A stretch of 64,000 nt of DNA. It comes from Gammaproteobacteria bacterium (GTDB lineage Bacteria > Pseudomonadota > Gammaproteobacteria > VBWC01). The position numbers and the translations under genes were made by a program. Shown in pieces: positions 57,353 to 64,000 of the stretch. The stretch is from positions 1-64,000 of the forward strand of contig JAHFRU010000005.1 in the NCBI GenBank assembly GCA_023266115.1, in the 5' to 3' direction. Each line of letters starts with the position of its first letter. The first letter of the stretch is position 1. Below the pieces are notes generated by a model, which saw only the letters and a program-made list of their open reading frames with translations, had not been told where the DNA came from and searched no databases.

Positions 57353-59467
57353 ATGGGTGTAACGGACAAACCAACTAGCCGCTCCGGGCGGTTCCTCCGG
57401 AGCCGGTGGCGGATAGCGCGCGCCACGATGCGTGCCGTGGCGGCTACCGTAGCCGTGCTGTGGGCATTGCCAGCGGCATCGCAGCCGGTCACATTCAATG
57501 CCAAGGACGCCGAGATCGCCGCGGTGATCGGTACCGTCGCCGAGATTACCGGCAAGAACTTCATTGTCGATCCGCGCGTCAAGGGTAAAGTCACGATCAT
57601 ATCGTCGCGACCCATGGAGAAGCAGGAGGTCTACGACGTATTTCTGTCGATTCTGGAGGTGCACGGTTTCGCCGCCGTGCCGCTGGGGAATACGGTCAAG
57701 GTCATCCCGGCGGCAAATGCCAAGCAGTCGGCGGTGCCGATCGGCACCGGGCGCGAGCCGACAGAGACCGATGAGGTCGTCACCCGTGTCATCGAGATCG
57801 AGAACGTTGCCGCGTCGCAGCTGGTGCCGATCCTGCGGCCACTGATTCCGCAGCAGGGACATCTGGTTGCCTATCCGCCGAGCAATATCCTGATCATCTC
57901 CGATCGCGCCGCAAATATCGAACGGCTCTTGCAAATCATCCGGCGCATCGACAAACGCACCGTCGATGAGGTCGAGATCGTGGCGCTGAAATATGCCTCG
58001 GCGGCGGAAGTGGTCCGCGTGCTGACCGCGCTGCAGCAGCAGGCAAACAAGGGTGCCCAGCAGGGCGGCGAGATTGACCAGCCGACCCTTATTGCCGATG
58101 AGCGCACCAACAGCATCCTGATCGGCGGCGGGCGTTCCGGTCGTCTGCAGTTGCTCGCGGTGATCGCGCACCTCGACACGCCGCTCGAAACCACCGGCGA
58201 TACCCATGTCGTCTACCTGCGCTACGCCAATGCCAAGGATCTTGTGCCGGTGATTACCGGTGTCGGGAGCAGCATCGAGCAGGAAGAGCAGGCGAAGAAA
58301 GGCGGTGCAGCTGCGGCACCGGGCCGGCAGCCGGTGTTCAACATCCAGGCCGATGAGGCCACCAATTCACTGGTCATCACCGCGCCGCCGGCCGTGTTCC
58401 GATCGTTGCAGGCCGTGATCCGGCAGCTCGATGTGCGTCGTGCGCAGGTGCTGGTCGAGGCCATCATCGCGGAGGTGTCGTCGGACAAATCCGCCGAACT
58501 CGGCGTCCAATGGCTGTTCGGCGAGAAGAACGCGCCGCGCAACAACCCGGTTGGTCTGATCAATCTCGGGCCGGCCGGCAGCGGCATCGGCGCGATCGCC
58601 GGTGCCGCCAGCGGCAGCGGCGACGATGTCCGCAAGAGCCTCGCCAGCGTACCGTCGGGCCTGACCATCGGCGGCGGTAACTTTCCCGATTCCGGCACCG
58701 GCTGGGGAGCGTTGCTACACGCACTGCAGGGAGACAGCGCGAACAACATCCTGTCGACACCGACGCTGGTGACCATGGACAACGTCGAGGCCGAAATCAG
58801 TGTCGGTAACGAGGTACCTTTCACCACCGGATCGTTCACGACCTCCACCAACGGCGCCAGCAATCCGTTCCAGACCATCGAGCGCAAGAAGGTCGGCCTG
58901 ACGCTCAAGGTAAAACCGCAGATCAACGAAGGCAACACCGTGCGGCTGAATATCGAGCAGAACGTCGACAGCCTGGCTGGCTCCGGGCAGGACGTGACGC
59001 TGTCGATCACCAACACACGCTCGATCAAGACCACGGTGATGGTCGACGACGGCAACGTCGTCGTCCTCGGCGGCCTGATTCGCGATAACCAGACCGAGAG
59101 CGTCCAGAAGGTGCCGTTGCTCGGTGATATCCCGCTGCTCGGGCACCTGTTCCGCTACACCACCAAGCGTAAGGACAAGACCAACCTGATGGTATTCCTG
59201 CGCCCGGTGATCCTGCGCGACGAGGCTTTGGCCACGTATATGACCAACAGCAAATACAACTTCATTCGCGATCGTCAGCTGGAAAGCCGCGAGAGCAAAT
59301 CGCTCATTATGCGCGGCGAGCGTCCGGCGCTGCTGCCGCCGATCGAAGAAATGATGAAGCTGCCACCGGAGTTCGGCGCCAAGAATTCGCCGGCCGCAAA
59401 CGAACTTGAATTACCACCGTCGTTCCCGGTCGATGCCGGCGACGGCAAGCAGAACACAGAGAAATGA
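57353..59467 (+). CDS. gspD: Type II secretion system secretin GspD
   Basis: Outer-membrane channel. The 704-residue protein has a long N-terminus ending in a signal peptide ([16 protein letters not shown]), domains N0 ([20 protein letters not shown]) to N3 and the secretin core with [17 protein letters not shown]. An alternative ATG at 57428 would give a normal-length signal peptide, so the true start is uncertain. A Ser/Gly-rich loop occurs near residues 400-425. The C-terminal 75 residues, after the barrel, are charged and could bind a pilotin. gspE overlaps the stop by 4 bases. Confidence 0.95.
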   Translation: MGVTDKPTSRSGRFLRSRWRIARATMRAVAATVAVLWALPAASQPVTFNAKDAEIAAVIGTVAEITGKNFIVDPRVKGKVTIISSRPMEKQEVYDVFLSILEVHGFAAVPLGNTVKVIPAANAKQSAVPIGTGREPTETDEVVTRVIEIENVAASQLVPILRPLIPQQGHLVAYPPSNILIISDRAANIERLLQIIRRIDKRTVDEVEIVALKYASAAEVVRVLTALQQQANKGAQQGGEIDQPTLIADERTNSILIGGGRSGRLQLLAVIAHLDTPLETTGDTHVVYLRYANAKDLVPVITGVGSSIEQEEQAKKGGAAAAPGRQPVFNIQADEATNSLVITAPPAVFRSLQAVIRQLDVRRAQVLVEAIIAEVSSDKSAELGVQWLFGEKNAPRNNPVGLINLGPAGSGIGAIAGAASGSGDDVRKSLASVPSGLTIGGGNFPDSGTGWGALLHALQGDSANNILSTPTLVTMDNVEAEISVGNEVPFTTGSFTTSTNGASNPFQTIERKKVGLTLKVKPQINEGNTVRLNIEQNVDSLAGSGQDVTLSITNTRSIKTTVMVDDGNVVVLGGLIRDNQTESVQKVPLLGDIPLLGHLFRYTTKRKDKTNLMVFLRPVILRDEALATYMTNSKYNFIRDRQLESRESKSLIMRGERPALLPPIEEMMKLPPEFGAKNSPAANELELPPSFPVDAGDGKQNTEK

Positions 59468-61005
59468 CCGAGGTAGTGCACGATAATTCTTTGGCGATCG
59501 AGGGTGTTGCGGTGCCGGCGGAAGAGGCCGGTAGCCATCAGCGCCAGGTGCCGTTTGCGTTCGCCAAGCGACACGGCGTGCTGATCACCGCTATTGGTGA
59601 GGACATCGCCCAGGTACTGACGCGCAGTGGCGTATCGACGGCCGCACTGACCGAACTGCGGCGTTTTCTTGGCCTGCCCTTACATATCGAAACAGTCTCT
59701 CCCGACCGGTTCGACGCATTGCTGCAGCAGGCGTACGAACGCGGGTCGTCTGACGCGATGCAGCTGATGGATGATCTCGGCGACGAGGTCGACCTGTCGC
59801 GCCTCATGCAGGAACTGCCGGAGCCGGAAGACCTGCTCGAAAGCGCCGATGATGCGCCGATCATCCGGCTGCTGAACGCGTTATTCACCGAGGCGGTCAA
59901 GCTCAACGCCTCCGACATCCATATCGAACCCTACGAACACCGGCTGGTGGTGCGCATCCGCGTCGACGGCGTGCTGCGCGAGGTGCTGGAGCCCAGGCGC
60001 GTGCTCGGTCCACTGATCGTGTCACGCATCAAGGTTATGGCGAAACTGGATATCGCCGAGAAGCGCCTGCCGCAGGACGGCCGCATCTCGCTGCGTATCG
60101 CCGGCCGCGCCGTCGACGTGCGTGTATCGACGATACCGAGCGGCCACGGTGAACGCGTCGTGCTGCGTCTGCTCGACAAGCAGGCCGGCCGGCTCGATCT
60201 CGAGAATCTCGGCATGGACGAGCGCACGCGCAAGACCATCGACAAGCTGATTCACAAGCCGCACGGCATTATTCTGGTGACGGGCCCGACCGGTTCGGGC
60301 AAAACAACGACGCTGTATGCGTCGCTGGCGCGCATCAACGACAAAAGCCGCAACATCATGACGGTCGAGGACCCGGTCGAGTACTACATCGATGGCATCA
60401 GCCAGACGCACGTCAACACGCGCGTCGACATGACGTTCGCGCGCGGCCTGCGCGCGATACTGCGTCAGGATCCGGACGTTGTCATGGTCGGGGAAATCCG
60501 CGATCTTGAAACCGCCGAGATCGGCGTGCAAGCAAGTTTGACCGGCCATCTGGTGCTGTCGACATTACATACCAACAGCGCCGTCGGCGCGGTGACGCGT
60601 CTGCGCGACATGGGCGTGGAACCGTTTCTGCTGTCGTCCAGTCTGATCGGGGTACTGGCGCAGCGCCTGGTGCGCGTGCTGTGTGTCGAATGCCGGCGCC
60701 CGTATGCCGCGAGCCAGGTCGATTGCGCGGAACTGTGGCTGCCGGCGAGCAATCCGCCGATGCTGTACGCGCCGGTCGGCTGTAACAGTTGCAAGCATGT
60801 CGGCTACCGCGGCAGGGTCGGTATCTATGAACTGATCGAGGTGGACGACAAGATGCGCGCCATGGTGCACGACGGCGCATCGGAACAGGAAATGGAGTCA
60901 TACGCGCGCACGCTGAGCAAGAGCATCCGCCAGGACGGCATCAAGCGCGTGCTGGCCGGCGAAACCTCGCTGGAAGAAGTATTGCGCGTGACACGCGAGG
61001 ACTGA
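59464..61005 (+). CDS. gspE: Type II secretion ATPase GspE
   Basis: Cytoplasmic hexameric ATPase that powers pseudopilus assembly. The 513 residues have an N-terminal domain binding GspL, then [21 protein letters not shown], Walker [16 protein letters not shown], the Asp box MTVEDPVEY, Walker [21 protein letters not shown] and a His box. The zinc-binding tetracysteine motif is intact (CVEC and CNSC). ATGA overlap with gspD implies coupling. A 199-base gap with a palindromic repeat separates it from gspF. Confidence 0.97.
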   Translation: MTEVVHDNSLAIEGVAVPAEEAGSHQRQVPFAFAKRHGVLITAIGEDIAQVLTRSGVSTAALTELRRFLGLPLHIETVSPDRFDALLQQAYERGSSDAMQLMDDLGDEVDLSRLMQELPEPEDLLESADDAPIIRLLNALFTEAVKLNASDIHIEPYEHRLVVRIRVDGVLREVLEPRRVLGPLIVSRIKVMAKLDIAEKRLPQDGRISLRIAGRAVDVRVSTIPSGHGERVVLRLLDKQAGRLDLENLGMDERTRKTIDKLIHKPHGIILVTGPTGSGKTTTLYASLARINDKSRNIMTVEDPVEYYIDGISQTHVNTRVDMTFARGLRAILRQDPDVVMVGEIRDLETAEIGVQASLTGHLVLSTLHTNSAVGAVTRLRDMGVEPFLLSSSLIGVLAQRLVRVLCVECRRPYAASQVDCAELWLPASNPPMLYAPVGCNSCKHVGYRGRVGIYELIEVDDKMRAMVHDGASEQEMESYARTLSKSIRQDGIKRVLAGETSLEEVLRVTRED

Positions 61006-61023
61006 GCAACCTTGATGACGTCA

Positions 61024-61110
61024 GTCATTCCGGCCAGGGGCGACAGGCTCGCGAACCGGAATCCGGGAAGGCCGGAGGGTTCGCTGGATTCCGGCTCGCG
61101 CCGGAATAAC
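61024..61110. repeat. Palindromic intergenic repeat element, copy 2
   Basis: An 87-base unit starting with GTCATTCCGG (61024-61033) and ending with CCGGAATAAC (61101-61110), complementary except one base. It contains CTGGATTCCGGC-TCGC-GCCGGAAT on the right. It shares its ends and the CTGGATTCC core with copy 1 at 41568 and lies between gspE and gspF. In RNA it would fold into a strong structure and could attenuate or stabilise the operon message. Confidence 0.7.
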
Positions 61111-61203
61111 GTATTCCGGTTCGGGCGCGGCGTTTTCAATCGAGTGTTGGCCGCGTTTCGGCTACTTCGTTCTACTATGTTTCGTTCTCTGCGTGACTAA
61201 ACC

Positions 61204-62418
61204 ATGGGTGCATTCGAATACACAGCGCTCGACAGTTCCGGGCGGACACACAAGGGGATCATGGAGGCGGACACGCCGCGCCAGATTCGCAGCCAGTTGC
61301 GCGAAAAACAGTGGGCGCCGCTGTCGGTCGTCGAGGTCCGGCAGCGCGAGTCCCGCCAGCAGCGCCGTACGTTCTTCCGGCGCGGCATCAGCGCAACCGA
61401 TCTTTCGTTGATCACGCGCCAGTTCGCGACGCTGGTCGGTTCCGGTATGCCGATCGACGAGGCCTTGCATGCCGTGTCGCAGCAGACCGAAAGACCGCGT
61501 CTGAGGAGCATGCTGCTGGCGGTGCGTTCGCGCGTCAAGGAAGGCCATACGCTGGCCGATGCGTTTGCTGATTTTCCGCATATCTTCCCCGATCTGTACC
61601 GGGCAACCGTGGCGGCCGGCGAACAGTCGGGTCATCTGGACGCCGTACTCGACAAGCTTGCCGACTACGCCGAGAACCGCCAGATGGTGCAGCAAAAAGG
61701 CATGCTCGCGCTGATTTATCCGGTACTGGTCACCGCGGTCGCGATACTGGTGGTCACCGCCCTGCTCGCCTTTGTCGTGCCGCAGGTCGTGCAGGTGTTC
61801 GAGAATATCAATCAGAAGCTGCCGCTGCTGACCGTCCTGCTGATCGCGCTCTCCGATTTTATCCGCGACCATGGCGTGCTGCTGCTGATCGCGATCGTGC
61901 TGCTGTCCATCGCCACCCGCTATATCCTGCGGCGGCCCGGTCCAAAGGCCGCTTTTCACCGCTTTTTGTTGCGCCTGCCGCTGATTGGCCGGCTGGTGCG
62001 CGGCATCAACGCTGCGCGGTTCGCACGCACCTTCAGTATCATGGTGGCCAGCGGTGTGCCGGTCCTCGAAGGGCTGAGCATCTCGGCACAGGTGGTGACC
62101 AACATCCCGATGCGCCGGTCTGTCGAGGAAACCTCGCGCAACGTGCGCGAGGGCTCCAACCTGCATACTGCGCTGGAGCGCAACGGCTATTTCCCGCCGA
62201 TGACGATACATCTGATCGCCAGCGGCGAGGCGAGCGGCAACCTCGAGGCGATGCTGGAGCGCGCCGCCGGTAATCAGGAGCGCGAGGTGGAAACACTGAT
62301 TGCGGCGGCGCTGGGCATTTTTGAACCGGTGCTGATCCTGGTGATGGGCGGCGTGGTGCTGGTGATCGTGCTGGCCATCCTGCTGCCGATCTTTGATCTT
62401 AATCAATTGGTCAAATAG
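61204..62418 (+). CDS. gspF: Type II secretion inner-membrane platform protein GspF
   Basis: Polytopic platform protein, 404 residues, with two repeated T2SSF cytoplasmic domains (ISATDLSLITRQFATLVGSGMPIDEAL and ARFARTFSIMVASGVPVLEGL) and three membrane helices. It starts MGAFEYTALDSSGRTHKGIMEADT, the standard GspF N-terminus, and ends IFDLNQLVK. It is separated from gspE by a mobile palindromic repeat and from gspG by 206 bases, both longer than usual inside a gsp operon. Confidence 0.96.
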   Translation: MGAFEYTALDSSGRTHKGIMEADTPRQIRSQLREKQWAPLSVVEVRQRESRQQRRTFFRRGISATDLSLITRQFATLVGSGMPIDEALHAVSQQTERPRLRSMLLAVRSRVKEGHTLADAFADFPHIFPDLYRATVAAGEQSGHLDAVLDKLADYAENRQMVQQKGMLALIYPVLVTAVAILVVTALLAFVVPQVVQVFENINQKLPLLTVLLIALSDFIRDHGVLLLIAIVLLSIATRYILRRPGPKAAFHRFLLRLPLIGRLVRGINAARFARTFSIMVASGVPVLEGLSISAQVVTNIPMRRSVEETSRNVREGSNLHTALERNGYFPPMTIHLIASGEASGNLEAMLERAAGNQEREVETLIAAALGIFEPVLILVMGGVVLVIVLAILLPIFDLNQLVK

Positions 62419-62518
62419 GGGTCCTGCCGATGGTCGAAGGTTCCATAAACCGGTCGTACTGGTGGCCGCTGACGCTATCGACGGATTGATTGTAAGTACG
62501 GCCGGAGGAATAAACAGC

Positions 62519-62605
62519 TTGAAATTCCCGGTATGCGTGGCAACGATGCTATTCCTCCTCTCTGTGGGAGGGCGGTTAATGAGACGGCTGTGGATTCAAA
62601 ACTAA
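62519..62605 (+). CDS. Possible short leader peptide before gspG
   Basis: A 28-codon frame beginning with TTG at 62519, ten bases after GGAGG, encodes a hydrophobic peptide (KFPVCVATMLFLLSVGGRLM, then RRLWIQN). An inverted repeat GGAGGAATA/TATTCCTCC (62504-62512 and 62540-62548) could hide its ribosome-binding site. It may be chance. I list it because the gspF-gspG gap is otherwise empty. Confidence 0.2.
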   Translation: MKFPVCVATMLFLLSVGGRLMRRLWIQN

Positions 62606-62624
62606 TTCAGGAACGGGACAGATA

Positions 62625-63068
62625 ATGACCAAGCATATACGCCAAACACAGCAAATGGCCGCCGGCTTTACCTTGATCGAGGTCATGGTGGTCGTCGTAA
62701 TCCTCGGCATCCTCGCGGCGTTCATCGTGCCGCGTATCATGGACCGGCCGGATATCGCGCGCATGACCAAGGCAAAGCAGGATATCCGCGTGCTCGAAAG
62801 CGCGCTGAATCTCTACAAGCTCGACAACCACGATTATCCGTCGATGGATCACGGCCTGGAGGCGCTGGTGCAAAAACCGGCGAGCGCGCCGCAATGGAAG
62901 GACGGCGGTTATATCGAACGGATTCCCAAGGACCCGTGGGGGCGTGAGTACCAGTACGTCTATCCCGGCACGCAGGGATCGCTCGATATCTTTTCGCTGG
63001 GACGTGATGGACAGCCCGGTGGCGACGGTGTCGATGCCGATATCGGTAACTGGAATCTGGGCGAATAA
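62625..63068 (+). CDS. gspG: Type II secretion major pseudopilin GspG
   Basis: Main subunit of the pseudopilus, 147 residues. A short leader ends at glycine, followed by the prepilin peptidase site G/FTLIEVMVVVVILG and a 20-residue helix. The conserved calcium-binding C-terminal region (PKDPWGREYQYVYPG, SLGRDGQPGGDGVDADIGNWNLG) is complete. Confidence 0.97.
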   Translation: MTKHIRQTQQMAAGFTLIEVMVVVVILGILAAFIVPRIMDRPDIARMTKAKQDIRVLESALNLYKLDNHDYPSMDHGLEALVQKPASAPQWKDGGYIERIPKDPWGREYQYVYPGTQGSLDIFSLGRDGQPGGDGVDADIGNWNLGE

Positions 63069-63122
63069 ACCGGGAAAGCCAATACGCTGCGCGATCACGT
63101 CATTCAACCTGCCTGTCATTCG

Positions 63123-63680
63123 GTGCGTCGTCGTCACGTAGCCGCCGGTCAGCGCGGCCTGACGCTGATCGAGATCCTTGTCGTGCTGATCATCATCGGT
63201 GTGATGATCAATTTCGCCGTGCTGTCGGTTGGCCCGAACAAGAACGCGCAGGCCGAGGAGGAAATCCACCGGCTTGCCGCGCTGATCGGTCTCGCCAGCC
63301 AGGAGGCGGTGCTCGGTTCGCGCGAGATCGTGCTGGAACTGGATGAACATGGCTACCGTTTCTTCGAGCTGGACGTCACCGAGAACAAACTCGTGGCGAT
63401 AGACGACGATGACAAGCTGCTGCGCGAACGCAGCCTGCCGGACGGATTCAAGCTCTCGATCGACCTCGAGGGCGACACCATCACGCTCGGTGAATCGAAC
63501 AACGACAAGAACGGCAAAAATAGCAAGACCGCACCGGCGGCGCGTATCTATCTGTTGTCGAGCGGCGAGTTCGCGCAGCCGTTTGAGCTGACGCTGCAGG
63601 CGTCGGAGGATGGTGATACCTACCGGCTGAAGGGCGACCCCTCCGGCAAGCTGGAACTGATCTACCCGAACAACACCTGA
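63123..63680 (+). CDS. gspH: Type II secretion minor pseudopilin GspH
   Basis: Minor pseudopilin of 185 residues. It starts at GTG 63123 with a basic leader and the cleavage site G/LTLIEILVVLIIIG. A beta-rich globular domain follows, with EIHRLAALIGLASQEAVLGSREIVLEL-type sequence, and a loop rich in Asn/Lys (NNDKNGKNSK). The stop overlaps the gspI start (TGATG). Confidence 0.92.
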   Translation: MRRRHVAAGQRGLTLIEILVVLIIIGVMINFAVLSVGPNKNAQAEEEIHRLAALIGLASQEAVLGSREIVLELDEHGYRFFELDVTENKLVAIDDDDKLLRERSLPDGFKLSIDLEGDTITLGESNNDKNGKNSKTAPAARIYLLSSGEFAQPFELTLQASEDGDTYRLKGDPSGKLELIYPNNT

Positions 63681-64000
63681 TGTCGGCATCTGCATTGCAT
63701 CGATCGCACCACCGGAAACGCTCGTGTGGCTTTACCCTGATCGAGGTCATGGTTGCGCTGGCCGTGCTGGCCATCGCACTGGCCGCGGTGATCGAGGGCG
63801 TTACCGCACATGTCGCCAACGCCACCTATCTGCGTGACCGCACGCTGGCGCATTGGGTCGCGATGAACCGGGCCGCGGAGTTGCAGCTGGGCTCTGAATG
63901 GCCGTCGCCTGGCACGACCAAGGGCGCAGCGTTGCTGGCGGACCACGAATGGTTCTGGACCGTGATCGTCTACCAGACCGGCGACACCCATGTGCGTCGC
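63680..64000 (+). CDS. gspI: Type II secretion minor pseudopilin GspI (partial)
   Basis: The frame starts at ATG 63680, overlapping the gspH stop, and runs off the window after 107 codons. The prepilin site G/FTLIEVMVALAVLAIALAAV is followed by VTAHVANATYLRDRTLAHWVAMNRAAELQLG and the GEWPSPGTT-like segment (here SEWPSPGTTKG) and WFWTVIV, the GspI pattern. gspJ and gspK probably follow outside the window. Confidence 0.93.
   Translation, partial: MSASALHRSHHRKRSCGFTLIEVMVALAVLAIALAAVIEGVTAHVANATYLRDRTLAHWVAMNRAAELQLGSEWPSPGTTKGAALLADHEWFWTVIVYQTGDTHVRR

Noticed and set aside
61162-62406. 414-codon open frame antisense to gspF
   Set aside because: A shadow of gspF: the composition is dominated by His, Gln and Arg, and the real frame carries the full GspF domain pattern.

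Overview
The window is the replication-origin neighbourhood of a gammaproteobacterial chromosome with moderately high GC. The signature order is gyrB-recF-dnaN-dnaA reading left and rpmH-rnpA-yidD-yidC-mnmE-mnmG-rsmG-parA-parB-atpIBEFHAGDC-glmU-glmS reading right. GreB, Lgt, ThyA, a Spot 42/ErsA-type polA/engB junction and a Gsp type II secretion operon fit the same class. A dihaem cytochrome/SHP/cytochrome b cluster and traces of a sucrose cluster suggest a chemolithotroph-like relative (Chromatiales or Acidiferrobacterales type). That placement is inference; no 16S gene is present.

Layout. 0.1-9.7 kb: fbp, an rRNA methyltransferase, lgt-thyA-folA, a QseBC/PmrAB-like two-component system with a PmrA-type box before it, two small membrane proteins, and pgl-glk. 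9.7-16.3 kb: gyrB, recF (carrying two parS sites), dnaN and dnaA, with candidate origin sequences on both sides of dnaA. 16.2-38.1 kb: housekeeping operons from rpmH to glmS, interrupted by a CBS protein, an alpha/beta hydrolase, a periplasmic superoxide-reductase-like protein and a LolA-like protein. 38.1-46.2 kb: the accessory region, with an IS3 remnant at greB, bcp, the DHC/SHP/cytochrome b cluster, a fructokinase beside decayed sucrose-phosphate synthase/sucrose synthase remnants, tRNA-Arg(CCG) with a duplicated 3' end, and a 400-residue protein ending in an Mms6/MamD-type LG domain. 46.2-55.9 kb: an EEP-family protein, a thiamine-diphosphate enzyme, dsbA, a cNMP-binding protein, engB, polA, a LOG-like protein, a DUF2782-type protein and thrB. 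56.4-64.0 kb: gspC-D-E-F-G-H-I, with gspI cut by the window edge.

The most interesting items are: (i) the Mms6/MamD-like protein, four copies of a roughly 44-residue beta-rich repeat plus an LG-rich transmembrane domain otherwise known from magnetosome biomineralisation proteins, standing outside any visible mam cluster; (ii) a candidate ~125-nt sRNA between polA and engB, with four hairpins that all carry C-rich loops and a strong intrinsic terminator; (iii) the wreckage of a sucrose-synthesis locus beside an intact fructokinase, with a 33-bp inverted fragment of that fructokinase inside it; and (iv) a periplasmic superoxide-reductase fold that keeps four histidines but lacks the cysteine ligand. 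All calls come from reading the sequence; no database search or folding program was run.
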